Shown here piece by piece: positions 1 through 6,229 of a DNA stretch of 6,675 bases. Source of the DNA: Vulcanimicrobiota bacterium (GTDB lineage: Bacteria; Vulcanimicrobiota; Vulcanimicrobiia; Vulcanimicrobiales; Vulcanimicrobiaceae); assembly GCA_014305015.1 (NCBI GenBank), contig JACRUB010000190.1:1-6675 (forward strand), written 5' to 3'. A program made the position numbers and the translations under genes. Position 1 is the first letter of the stretch. Every line of letters begins with the position of its first letter. The notes below the pieces were generated by a model, which had not been told where the DNA came from, ran no database searches, and saw only the letters and a list, made by a program, of their open reading frames with translations.

Positions 1-564
1 GTCATGAAACGTTCGGAGATTCCACTGCTTGGCGAACACAACGTGCAGAACGCGCTTGCCGCCATGCTGATCGCGTATGCTGCCGGCGTGCAGACACAAG
101 CATTACGTAGCGCCGTCATGTCGTTCAAGCCGATGTCGCACCGTCTGCAAACGGTCGCGGAGATCGGCGGCGTCCGGTACGTAGACGACTCGAAGGCTAC
201 CAATCCCGGTGCGGTGATTGCCGCGCTGCGCGCTTTTGAAGCGCCGGTGATATTGATTGCGGGCGGAAAATCGAAGGGCACCGATTTTCGCGAGATGGGA
301 CAAGTCATTTCCTCCCGCGCGAAAACGGTCGTGCTCATCGGTGAAGCGGCCGATGAGATTGCCGCAGCGGTCAAGGGACCGGCCCTGCAGCGCGCCCGTT
401 CGATGGAGGAAGCCGTCGGGCGCGCCCGCGATGTGGCACGCGCGCGTGATGTCGTGCTGCTCTCGCCCGGCTGCGCCTCATTCGATATGTTTGATTCTGC
501 CGAGCATCGCGGTGACTCATTTGCCGCCGCCGTGCAGTCGTTGAGGGAGGCCGCCGGTGCGTAA
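1..564 (+). CDS. murD: UDP-N-acetylmuramoyl-L-alanine--D-glutamate ligase, C-terminal part (5' truncated by window edge)
   Basis: MurD is the cytoplasmic Mur ligase that adds D-glutamate to UDP-MurNAc-L-Ala using ATP. The frame is open from base 1, so the ATG at 4 is probably internal: the visible part begins at the end of the central ATPase domain. About 187 residues remain of a family that usually has 440-460. Seen in order: GEHNVQNALAA at the domain junction, then DDSKATNP from base 184 (the classic MurD C-terminal-domain motif), then AGGKSKGTDF, then LLSPGCASFDMF followed by HRGDSF near the end. The DDSKATN plus SPGCASFDMF pair is specific for MurD over MurC, MurE and MurF. The P-loop and the carbamylated lysine lie upstream and cannot be checked. 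The stop TAA at 562-564 overlaps the start of ftsW by 8 nt. The identification is secure; only the 5' end is missing. Confidence 0.97.
   Translation, partial: VMKRSEIPLLGEHNVQNALAAMLIAYAAGVQTQALRSAVMSFKPMSHRLQTVAEIGGVRYVDDSKATNPGAVIAALRAFEAPVILIAGGKSKGTDFREMGQVISSRAKTVVLIGEAADEIAAAVKGPALQRARSMEEAVGRARDVARARDVVLLSPGCASFDMFDSAEHRGDSFAAAVQSLREAAGA
543..550 (+). promoter_or_regulatory. Shine-Dalgarno sequence of ftsW
   Basis: GAGGGAGG lies inside the 3' end of murD, 6 nt before the GTG at 557. This spacing selects GTG 557 over the in-frame ATG at 575, which would be 24 nt away from it. Confidence 0.75.
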
Positions 565-1714
565 CGCGCGCGCGATGAAGCGCGACGAGCACGACGAGCT
601 GCCGCGATCGTACGTTTCGGCGCCGCCGGACAGCATGCTGTTCTCCGTGGTTGCGATCCTGGTGGGCATCGGCCTCGTCATGATCTTTAGCGCATCGAGT
701 GCGACCGCATATTCGATCAACCACGACGCGATGTACTTTCTCAAGCGACAAGTTATTTGGCTGATCGTTGCGCTCGGGGCCGCGTATTTCGCGTATCGCA
801 TCGATTATCATAAACTCAAGAAGATCGCGCCGGCGGTGTTGCTCTTGAGCATCTTGAGTTTGATTCTCGTGCTCGTACCGCATGTCGGCATGTTGGTGAA
901 CGGTGCGAGAAGATGGCTGGGGGCCGGATCGCTTTCGGTGCAACCATCCGAATTTGCCAAGCTCGCGCTCGTACTGTACTTGGCGGCCATGCTCAGTTCG
1001 CGCGGCGAGCGCATCACCTCGCTCGTACGCGGACTCTTTCCGCTCTGCGTACCAATGGCCATCATGGTCATGCTCATTCTTAAAGAACCGGACATGGGCA
1101 CGGCGAGTTTGCTTGCCATGGTGGCTTTCGCGATGTTTTTTGCCGCCGGTGCGCGCTGGGAGCATCTCACGCTCATCTTGATTTCCACGGTCCCGGTCGT
1201 TGCAATTTCGGTGCTCTCCAGTCCGTACAAGCGTGCACGCATCCTCGCCTTTCTGGACCCGTGGAAAGACCCGCAGAACACCGGCTTTCACATCGTGCAG
1301 TCGCTCCTTGCGCTCGGCAGCGGCGGTTTGTTCGGCGTCGGACTCGGCGCGTCGCGCGCAAAATTTTTCTATCTCCCCGAGCAATACACGGACTTTATCT
1401 TTGCCGTGCTCGGCGAAGAGTTGGGACTCATCGGCGCCGTTTCGGTGATCATTCTCTTCTTGATCTTCGCCTACCGCGCTACGCGTATCGCGCTCGGGGC
1501 GCCCGACCGCTTCGGGTTCTTTCTCGCGCTCGGTTGCACCGCGCTCATCGTGATCCAGGCCTTCATTAATATCGGCGTCGTCACATCATCGTGGCCTGTT
1601 ACCGGTGTGCCATTGCCGTTTGTCTCATTCGGCGGAAGTTCGCTCGTCGTGTCTCTTGTCGCGGTGGCGTTGATCATCAATGTCGGTCGCCAGCGCCGCC
1701 TCAACGCCGAATGA
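557..1714 (+). CDS. ftsW: SEDS-family septal peptidoglycan glycosyltransferase FtsW
   Basis: FtsW is the polytopic membrane enzyme that polymerises lipid II at the division septum together with a class B PBP. The protein has 385 residues, normal for the family. A hydrophilic N-terminus (about 26 residues) is followed by roughly ten hydrophobic segments, the first at about residues 27-47 (GLVMIFSASS, typical of FtsW). Visible SEDS signatures are ARRWLG (R118-R119-W120) with SVQPSEFAKL, LKEPDMGTA, FHIVQSLLALGSGG, then LPEQYTDFIFAVLGEELG and finally PLPFVSFGGSS. The Asp of TDFIF (D279) corresponds to the acidic residue reported as essential for SEDS polymerase activity. The GTG start at 557 is chosen for its Shine-Dalgarno sequence; ATG 575 is the alternative. 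The stop overlaps murG as ATGA. RodA is a paralogue with similar motifs, but the dcw context between murD and murG favours FtsW. Confidence 0.96.
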   Translation: MRNARAMKRDEHDELPRSYVSAPPDSMLFSVVAILVGIGLVMIFSASSATAYSINHDAMYFLKRQVIWLIVALGAAYFAYRIDYHKLKKIAPAVLLLSILSLILVLVPHVGMLVNGARRWLGAGSLSVQPSEFAKLALVLYLAAMLSSRGERITSLVRGLFPLCVPMAIMVMLILKEPDMGTASLLAMVAFAMFFAAGARWEHLTLILISTVPVVAISVLSSPYKRARILAFLDPWKDPQNTGFHIVQSLLALGSGGLFGVGLGASRAKFFYLPEQYTDFIFAVLGEELGLIGAVSVIILFLIFAYRATRIALGAPDRFGFFLALGCTALIVIQAFINIGVVTSSWPVTGVPLPFVSFGGSSLVVSLVAVALIINVGRQRRLNAE

Positions 1715-2814
1715 ACGTTACGTTCACCGGGGGTGGTACAGGTGGACATCTCTATCCTGCGATCGCGATTGCCGATGCCCTTGCAACGCGCGCGAACATT
1801 CGATTTATCGGCGCGAGCGACCGGCTCGAAGCGAAGATCGTTCCGGCCGCGGGCTACGAGGTTGATTTTGTTCCGAGCCGCCCGCTCGAGCGCAATGCAT
1901 CCCTAAAGAGTATCGCGACGGCGGCCGTCAACGGATACGGCGTGCTGGTGGCAATGAAGCTGCTCTCGCAGCGCAAACCTGATTTACTGATTGCGACCGG
2001 CGGCTACGTCTGTTTCCCGGTTGTGGTGGCCGCGAAAATCTTGCGCGCGCTCGGCATTTTGCGCTGCCCGATCGCGTTGCTTGAAATCAACGCGTATCCG
2101 GGGCTCACGAACCGCTTGCTCGCACCGTTCGTGGATGAAGTGTGGGGCGCGTTCGCATCGGCCGCCGCGGTCTTCGCAGAGAAATACCAGCAAACCGGGA
2201 TTCCGGTGCGCGCGTCGCTGCGCTGCCTCCCCGACCGCACCGATGCAGCCAAGTGGCTGGGCCTCGATCCCAAGCGGCGCACGATCCTCGCGATGGGCGG
2301 CAGCCAGGGTGCACGCTCCATCAACGATTCTGTTGCCGCTCTGATTACCCGCCGCGCGCTACCAGATGACTGGCAAGTGCTCCACGTCAGTGGCGAGCGC
2401 GACTATGAATATATGAAGGCCGAAGAACGCAGTCCGCTTGGCAACAACAAAATCGTCCTCGTTCCGTATTTGAACGAACTCGCAGAGGCGTATGCGGTGA
2501 GTGACATGGTGGTCGCACGCGCGGGAGCCTCGACGCTTGGGGAACTGGCGGCGATGGGGATTCCGTCGATTCTCGTGCCCTATCCATTTGCCGCCGACGA
2601 TCATCAAAACGTCAACGCCAAAGCGTTCATCGATGCGGGCGCGGCGCTCGTCATTGATGACGAAGCCCTGGATGGAGACCAGCTTTGGTGGACGCTTCGC
2701 GAGGCGTTCGAGCCGGCGCGTTACGAGAGCTTGCGCGCGGCGGCGCGCTCGCTTGCACCGCATGATGCCCTTGAAGCAATCCTGGCACGCATCGACGAAA
2801 GGCTCGGGAAGTGA
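1711..2814 (+). CDS. murG: UDP-GlcNAc:lipid I GlcNAc transferase MurG
   Basis: MurG is the peripheral inner-face membrane GT-B glycosyltransferase that adds GlcNAc to lipid I, giving lipid II, the substrate of the adjacent FtsW. ATG 1711 gives 367 residues (about 355 in E. coli) and starts directly with MNVTFTGGGTGGHLYPA, the expected N-terminus. The frame is open further upstream, to 1591, but that part lies inside ftsW and has no MurG character. Motifs: GGGTGGH (residues 7-13), the DRLEAKIVPAAGYEVDF segment, ATGGYVCFP, LEIN at 124-127 followed by PGLTNRLL, MGGSQGARSIND (G196 onward, start of the C-terminal Rossmann domain), then ARAGASTLGELAAMG with E278 in the UDP-GlcNAc ribose-binding position, and DDHQNVNA. 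One oddity is that the usual HEQN box reads LEIN. No clear Shine-Dalgarno sequence precedes the start, so initiation probably depends on coupling through the ATGA overlap with ftsW. Confidence 0.97.
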   Translation: MNVTFTGGGTGGHLYPAIAIADALATRANIRFIGASDRLEAKIVPAAGYEVDFVPSRPLERNASLKSIATAAVNGYGVLVAMKLLSQRKPDLLIATGGYVCFPVVVAAKILRALGILRCPIALLEINAYPGLTNRLLAPFVDEVWGAFASAAAVFAEKYQQTGIPVRASLRCLPDRTDAAKWLGLDPKRRTILAMGGSQGARSINDSVAALITRRALPDDWQVLHVSGERDYEYMKAEERSPLGNNKIVLVPYLNELAEAYAVSDMVVARAGASTLGELAAMGIPSILVPYPFAADDHQNVNAKAFIDAGAALVIDDEALDGDQLWWTLREAFEPARYESLRAAARSLAPHDALEAILARIDERLGK

Positions 2815-4184
2815 AAAAACCCCTGCATTTCATCGGTATCGGCGGCATCGGCATGAGCGCGATTGCGCGTATTTTTCTTGCGCGCGGCGAAGCGGTGAGC
2901 GGATCGGATGTGCGCGAAACACCACTGATCGCGCAACTTCGCGAAGCAGGCGCAAAAATCACCATCGGTCACTCGGCAAAGAGTGTCGATGGCGTAAGCG
3001 CGTGCGTGGTCACCTCCGCCATCGATCCGAAAAACATTGAATTCCTCGCCGCCAAAGAGGCGGGTATTCCGATTCACCGCCGCGGAGAGATGCTCGCCCA
3101 ACTTATGCGCGGTCATCGCGGCATTGCGATTGCCGGAACGCACGGCAAGACCACGACTACGGCAATGACCTCGAGTATTTTGCAACATGCAGGCATCGAT
3201 GCCACCATTCTGATTGGCGGCGAATCGATGGATACCGGCACCAATGCACACGACGGAAACGGCGAATGGCTTCTCACCGAGGCCGATGAGTCCGATGGAT
3301 CGTTCATGGAGCTCGCTCCCGTCATTGCACTCGTTTCCAACATCGAGAACGATCATATCGAAAGCGACGCCGCCTTGGTGCAGCTCCGCGATTCGTTCGC
3401 GAAATTTTTGGAGCGGCTGCCGGAGGACGGAACGGCGATCGTCGGTATTGATAATAAGCATAGCGCCGCCATCGCGCCGCTGCGGCGGCAAGCCAAAACG
3501 ATTACGTTCGCCCTCTCCGCCGCAGATATGCATCCATCGAACGTGCGCTTTGCGGACCTTGGATCGAGCTTTGATGTCATTGCGGGTGGTGTTTGTCTTG
3601 GTACCGTGAATTTACGCGTGCCGGGTGAAATCAACATTCTCAACGCACTCGGCGCGATTGCGGTCGCACGCGAACTCGAGATCCCGTTCGTGCGAATCGC
3701 GGAGGCGCTGCAAGGATTCTCGGGTGTGCGCCGGCGTTTTGACATTTTAGCCAGCAGCCCGCGCATGATCGTGGTCGACGATTACGCGCACCACCCGACG
3801 GCCGTAAAAGCGACCATCGATGCGGCGCGGCGGTATCACCAAGGTCCGATTCTCGTTGCGTTCCAACCGCACCGTTACACACGCACGGCCTATCTCGCTC
3901 GCGATTTTGCAACATCGCTTACGGGCGCGGACCTCGTGTTCTTAGCACCTGTGTACGCAGCGTCGGAGCCGCCGATTGATGGCGTGAGCGAGAAGTCGAT
4001 CGGCGAGCCGCTGCGGGCTGCCGGCACAAATGTGCAGTACGTCGCCGCAGTGGAAAATTTGCCCGACGCGATTCTCGAACATGCCCCCGAGGGTGCGCTT
4101 GTCTTGATGCTTGGTGCCGGCAACATCACCGCCGTCGCGGCACAACTTGCCGCGCGCCTGCCGAAGGCCGAAGCAGCGCGGTGA
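2811..4184 (+). CDS. murC: UDP-N-acetylmuramate--L-alanine ligase MurC
   Basis: MurC is the cytoplasmic ATP-dependent ligase that adds the first stem-peptide residue, L-Ala, to UDP-MurNAc. It has 457 residues, the normal size. The N-terminal UDP-MurNAc-binding domain opens with HFIGIGGIGMSAIARI. The ATPase P-loop is GTHGKTTT (residues 109-116, K113). It is followed by EADESDGSF and NIENDHIES, then NILNALGAIAVA and SGVRRRFDIL. The C-terminal domain has DDYAHHPT (D323, H327, H328), AFQPHRYTRT and APVYAASEPP. The full set, including FQPHRY and DDYAHHP, is diagnostic of MurC and not of Mpl or other Mur ligases. Two family positions differ slightly: DHIES where DHMD is usual, and YAASE where YAAGE is usual. 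The start is GTG 2811, overlapping the murG stop as GTGA, with a modest GAAAGG 8 nt upstream. The stop overlaps the murB start in the same way. Confidence 0.98.
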   Translation: MKKPLHFIGIGGIGMSAIARIFLARGEAVSGSDVRETPLIAQLREAGAKITIGHSAKSVDGVSACVVTSAIDPKNIEFLAAKEAGIPIHRRGEMLAQLMRGHRGIAIAGTHGKTTTTAMTSSILQHAGIDATILIGGESMDTGTNAHDGNGEWLLTEADESDGSFMELAPVIALVSNIENDHIESDAALVQLRDSFAKFLERLPEDGTAIVGIDNKHSAAIAPLRRQAKTITFALSAADMHPSNVRFADLGSSFDVIAGGVCLGTVNLRVPGEINILNALGAIAVARELEIPFVRIAEALQGFSGVRRRFDILASSPRMIVVDDYAHHPTAVKATIDAARRYHQGPILVAFQPHRYTRTAYLARDFATSLTGADLVFLAPVYAASEPPIDGVSEKSIGEPLRAAGTNVQYVAAVENLPDAILEHAPEGALVLMLGAGNITAVAAQLAARLPKAEAAR

Positions 4185-5128
4185 GCGCGACCGTGCAATC
4201 TCGTTCACTCCTTACTGAAGCCGATAAGGCCGAACTACAAAAGATTTGCGGCGAGGCCGTGCGGTTCGACGAGCCGCTCGCAGCATACACCTCGTGGAAG
4301 ATCGGCGGCCCCGCCGATGCATGGATCAGCGCCGAGAGTGAAAGCCAGCTCGCGGGAGTGATGCGGTTTTGTTTGCGGCGCAAGATGCCGTGGTTTGCGC
4401 TTGGCAGCGGTTCGAATTTACTCATCGGCGATGGCGGAATTCGCGGACTCGTGTTGCGCCTGGCGGGCGACTTTACCGAAATAGCGTTGCGCGACGATGC
4501 AACGCATGTCACGGTCCAAGCTGGTGCGTCTGCCTCCATGGCGCTCGTTACCGCCAAAGCCGCGTCGCTCGGCGCAATCGGAATCGGATCGCTCGCTGGG
4601 ATTCCGGGAACGGTGGGTGGCTCGCTGCGGATGAACGCCGGTACCGATTTTGAGATGGGCGATTTTGTGCGTGAGGTGTGGGTGCAGTCCCCGTCCAAAC
4701 CCGAGCCGCACGCCGTGTCCATTCAGTATTTCTACCGGCACACCACGCTTGCTCGCGACGCCATAGTATCACGCGTGTCACTTGCATTCGAACGCGGTGA
4801 TCCGAAAACCGTACGCGAAGAAATGCAGTCGCGGCTGGTTCGGCGCAAGGCTACGCAGCCGATCGCCCTCCCCAATGCCGGCTCGTGTTTTCGCAATCCC
4901 GAAGGTGATAAGGCCGCACGCCTGATCGAAGCCGTGGGGGCTAAGGGGTGGCGCGAAGGGGGAGCCGAAGTCTCACCACTGCACGCTAACTTCATTAACA
5001 ATGTTAATGGCGCGAGCGCAAAGGATGTCGCGATGCTTTTGGCGCGCGTGCGGCGCGAAGTCTACGACCGTCTTGGAGTTGAATTGCAACTAGAAGTCCA
5101 TCTGGTGGGTGTATTCACGGATGAGTAG
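4181..5128 (+). CDS. murB: UDP-N-acetylenolpyruvoylglucosamine reductase MurB (probably type II)
   Basis: MurB is the FAD-dependent, NADPH-using reductase that turns UDP-GlcNAc-enolpyruvate into UDP-MurNAc, the substrate of the adjacent MurC. It has 315 residues. The FAD-binding domain shows AAYTSWKIGGPADAW near residue 30-45, LGSGSNLLIGDGGIRGLVL, and AGIPGTVGGSLRMNAG. The C-terminal half has FYRHTTL (Y185, R186), QPIALPNAGSCFRNPEG with the catalytic proton-donor serine expected at S235, and GGAEVSPLHANFINN. It ends with the conserved glutamate E305 in LQLEVHLVG. The compact length and the PNAGSCFRNP context fit the shorter type II enzymes (as in Staphylococcus aureus) better than the longer E. 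coli type I. The start is GTG 4181, sharing GTGA with the murC stop; only a weak, distant GAAGG (4163-4167) precedes it, so coupling is likely. The TAG stop overlaps ddl by 8 nt. Confidence 0.97.
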   Translation: MSATVQSRSLLTEADKAELQKICGEAVRFDEPLAAYTSWKIGGPADAWISAESESQLAGVMRFCLRRKMPWFALGSGSNLLIGDGGIRGLVLRLAGDFTEIALRDDATHVTVQAGASASMALVTAKAASLGAIGIGSLAGIPGTVGGSLRMNAGTDFEMGDFVREVWVQSPSKPEPHAVSIQYFYRHTTLARDAIVSRVSLAFERGDPKTVREEMQSRLVRRKATQPIALPNAGSCFRNPEGDKAARLIEAVGAKGWREGGAEVSPLHANFINNVNGASAKDVAMLLARVRREVYDRLGVELQLEVHLVGVFTDE

Positions 5129-6068
5129 CGAGAACGGAAAGCCGCGAGTTGCGGTCGTGATGGGCGGACCGAGTGCCGAGCGTGAGATCTCGATGGAAAC
5201 CGGCTATTTCGTGATGCGCCAGTTGCAGTCGCTCGGCTACGAAGCAAAGTCGCTCGATTTCGACGAGCGGTTTATTGAATCGCTCCGCAAGATTTCGCCG
5301 GATGTGGTGTTTATTGCACTGCACGGGCCCGGTGGCGAAGATGGACAGATTCAAGCAATCCTCGATTATTTACATCTGCCGTACACGGGAAGCAGCGTCG
5401 AAGCGTGCGCAATGGCGATGGATAAACACATCACCAAAAAATTGCTCGCGGCCGAAGGGCTGCCCACGGCCGCCTGGGACCTCTTCGATTTGAGCGGCGG
5501 CACATTACCGCTCTTACCGGGCTCGCTCGATTTGCCGCTCGTGGTCAAACCGCGCAACGAAGGCAGCGCCGTCGGCGTCTCGATCGTGCGCAGTCACGAG
5601 CAGTGGACCCAAACCATGATTGCGTTCTCGGAAAACTACTCCGAAGTGCTCGCCGAAGAATTTATTCCGGGCCGCGAATTTACGTGCGGAATACTTGGGG
5701 TCGATGCGCTGCCCGTTATCGAAATCATTCCGAACAAAGACGAATTTTATTCCTACGAAGCCAAGTACGGTGCGGGCGGCAGCACGCACATCTGTCCGGC
5801 GAAAATCGATGAAGATCTCGCGGCGCGCATCCAGATGCTCGCGCTCTCGGTCCACCGGCTACTGGGCCTGCGCGATTATTCGCGCACGGACTTTATGGTG
5901 AGCAAAGAAGGCCGGCCGTATATTTTAGAAATCAACACGCTACCCGGTCTGACCGCGACGAGCAATCTGCCCGAAGCGTGCCTGGCCGCCGGGATCTCGA
6001 ACGAAGCCTTGATCGACCGCCTGATTACCTACGCAATGGGCCGCACGAACGGCAGGGTTCTGGCGTAA
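5121..6068 (+). CDS. ddl: D-alanine--D-alanine ligase
   Basis: Ddl is a cytoplasmic ATP-grasp ligase that makes the D-Ala-D-Ala dipeptide later attached by MurF. It has 315 residues, close to E. coli DdlB (306). Motifs: VVMGGPSAEREIS with the first-substrate glutamate at E20, then ALHGPGGEDGQIQ and LPYTGS. NEGSAVGVS follows, with S149 matching the family's active-site serine. The omega-loop motif is FYSYEAKY, with K215 and Y216, and the metal-binding end is SRTDFMV...ILEINTLPGLT, which supplies the Asp, Glu and Asn ligands. The tyrosine in EAKY is the D-Ala-D-Ala type and not the VanA-like D-lactate type, so ordinary vancomycin-sensitive precursors are predicted. ATG 5121 is preferred; it has a weak GGTGGG 11 nt upstream. 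GTG 5109 is a possible start only four codons earlier. The gene ends with tandem stops TAA TAA (6066-6071) and is the last gene of the wall operon. Confidence 0.97.
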   Translation: MSSENGKPRVAVVMGGPSAEREISMETGYFVMRQLQSLGYEAKSLDFDERFIESLRKISPDVVFIALHGPGGEDGQIQAILDYLHLPYTGSSVEACAMAMDKHITKKLLAAEGLPTAAWDLFDLSGGTLPLLPGSLDLPLVVKPRNEGSAVGVSIVRSHEQWTQTMIAFSENYSEVLAEEFIPGREFTCGILGVDALPVIEIIPNKDEFYSYEAKYGAGGSTHICPAKIDEDLAARIQMLALSVHRLLGLRDYSRTDFMVSKEGRPYILEINTLPGLTATSNLPEACLAAGISNEALIDRLITYAMGRTNGRVLA

Positions 6069-6085
6069 TAATCAGCCCGGCGCTC

Positions 6086-6095
6086 GCTAGCTAGC
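6086..6095. repeat. 10-bp palindrome GCTAGCTAGC within a cluster of CTAG tetramers
   Basis: GCTAGCTAGC is a perfect palindrome 18 nt after the ddl stop codon. It contains two CTAG tetramers. Two more follow at 6102-6105 and 6120-6123; those two lie in a CTAGA...TCTAG inverted pair with a 12-nt spacer. It has no following T-run and so does not look like a standard intrinsic terminator. Its function is unknown; it could be a protein-binding site or a processing structure at the end of the ddl transcript. Confidence 0.5.
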
Positions 6096-6128
6096 AAATG
6101 CCTAGAAAAAGGGCGTCCTCTAGATGCG

Positions 6129-6167
6129 TTTTGCACTTCTATTCAGGTATGTAAAATTTGTGCAAAA
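6129..6167. repeat. 8-bp inverted repeat TTTTGCAC / GTGCAAAA, operator-like
   Basis: The arms are at 6129-6136 and 6160-6167. They are exact reverse complements, with a 23-nt spacer, and equivalent positions are 31 bp apart, about three helical turns. They flank the possible -10 box of the lipoprotein gene. The symmetry is seen directly; use as a regulator-binding site is inferred, and no known regulator is assigned. Confidence 0.45.
6131..6157 (+). promoter_or_regulatory. possible sigma70-type promoter for the lipoprotein gene
   Basis: TAAAAT at 6152-6157 resembles a -10 box. TTGCAC at 6131-6136 is a poor -35 match with a short 15-nt spacer. The stretch is clearly more AT-rich than the surrounding genes, and a separate promoter is expected here because the downstream gene is functionally unrelated to the wall operon. 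The exact boxes are uncertain. Confidence 0.35.
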
Positions 6168-6178
6168 TATGTGAATGC

Positions 6179-6196
6179 GCCCGTCCCTCGACGGGC
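6179..6196 (+). other. leader hairpin 1, 7-bp stem with CCTC loop
   Basis: GCCCGTC (6179-6185) pairs perfectly with GACGGGC (6190-6196) across a CCTC tetraloop. It lies 21 nt before the Shine-Dalgarno sequence of the lipoprotein gene, so it would sit in that gene's 5' leader. No T-run follows, so a rho-independent terminator for the ddl operon is unlikely. The loop CCTC is complementary to the GAGG core of the Shine-Dalgarno sequence at 6218-6221. Confidence 0.5.
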
Positions 6197-6209
6197 AGCG
6201 CTTTGCTGC
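6195..6209 (+). other. leader hairpin 2, 5-bp stem overlapping hairpin 1
   Basis: GCAGC (6195-6199) pairs with GCTGC (6205-6209) across a 5-nt GCTTT loop. It shares bases 6195-6196 with hairpin 1, so the full stems cannot both form. This could be two alternative folds, or two stacked hairpins with slightly shortened stems. It is weak on its own. Confidence 0.35.
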
Positions 6210-6216
6210 ACCAAAT

Positions 6217-6222
6217 GGAGGA
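6217..6222 (+). promoter_or_regulatory. Shine-Dalgarno sequence deciding the TTG start of the lipoprotein gene
   Basis: GGAGGA lies 7 nt before TTG 6230, near-ideal spacing. The in-frame ATG at 6215-6217 overlaps this site and has no ribosome-binding sequence of its own, so TTG is the better start. CTCC at 6226-6229 could pair with GGAG and partly hide the site. Confidence 0.75.
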
Positions 6223-6229
6223 CCTCTCC

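Larger units (their letters stand above)
1..6068 (+). other. dcw operon segment murD-ftsW-murG-murC-murB-ddl
   Basis: Six wall genes run on one strand with no intergenic gap. Overlaps are 8 nt (557-564), then ATGA (1711-1714), GTGA (2811-2814) and GTGA (4181-4184), then 8 nt (5121-5128). No promoter or terminator is apparent inside. This implies a single mRNA with coupled translation, whose promoter lies upstream of the window. The products act on each other's substrates: MurB, MurC and MurD, then MurG and FtsW, with Ddl supplying the dipeptide. Confidence 0.9.

Noticed and set aside
371..1384. Long open frame of 337 codons on the - strand opposite murD and ftsW
   Set aside because: It is entirely antisense to two well-identified genes. 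Its translation is rich in Arg, His and Gln with no domain or hydrophobic core, as expected of a shadow frame in GC-rich coding DNA.
1591..1710. N-terminal extension of murG
   Set aside because: The frame is open, but the extension lies in ftsW coding sequence, and the MurG family N-terminus begins exactly at ATG 1711.
2501..3040. Open frame of 179 codons on the + strand across the murG-murC junction
   Set aside because: It is an alternative frame of two firmly identified genes, and its Arg- and Ser-rich translation has no recognisable motif.
2721..3533. Open frame of 270 codons on the - strand opposite murG and murC
   Set aside because: It is antisense to motif-rich parts of MurC, has no recognisable motif and no convincing start context.
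5109..5120. GTG 5109 as the ddl start
   Set aside because: It is only four codons upstream of ATG 5121, without a better ribosome-binding site, and adds nothing typical of the family. It cannot be fully excluded.
5745..5768. Ddl as a D-Ala-D-Lac (vancomycin-resistance type) ligase
   Set aside because: The omega loop has the FYSYEAKY form with the tyrosine typical of D-Ala-D-Ala ligases, and no vanH- or vanX-like gene is nearby.
6069..6128. Intrinsic terminator after ddl
   Set aside because: The palindromes here are short and none is followed by a run of T. Termination may be Rho-dependent, or transcription may read through.
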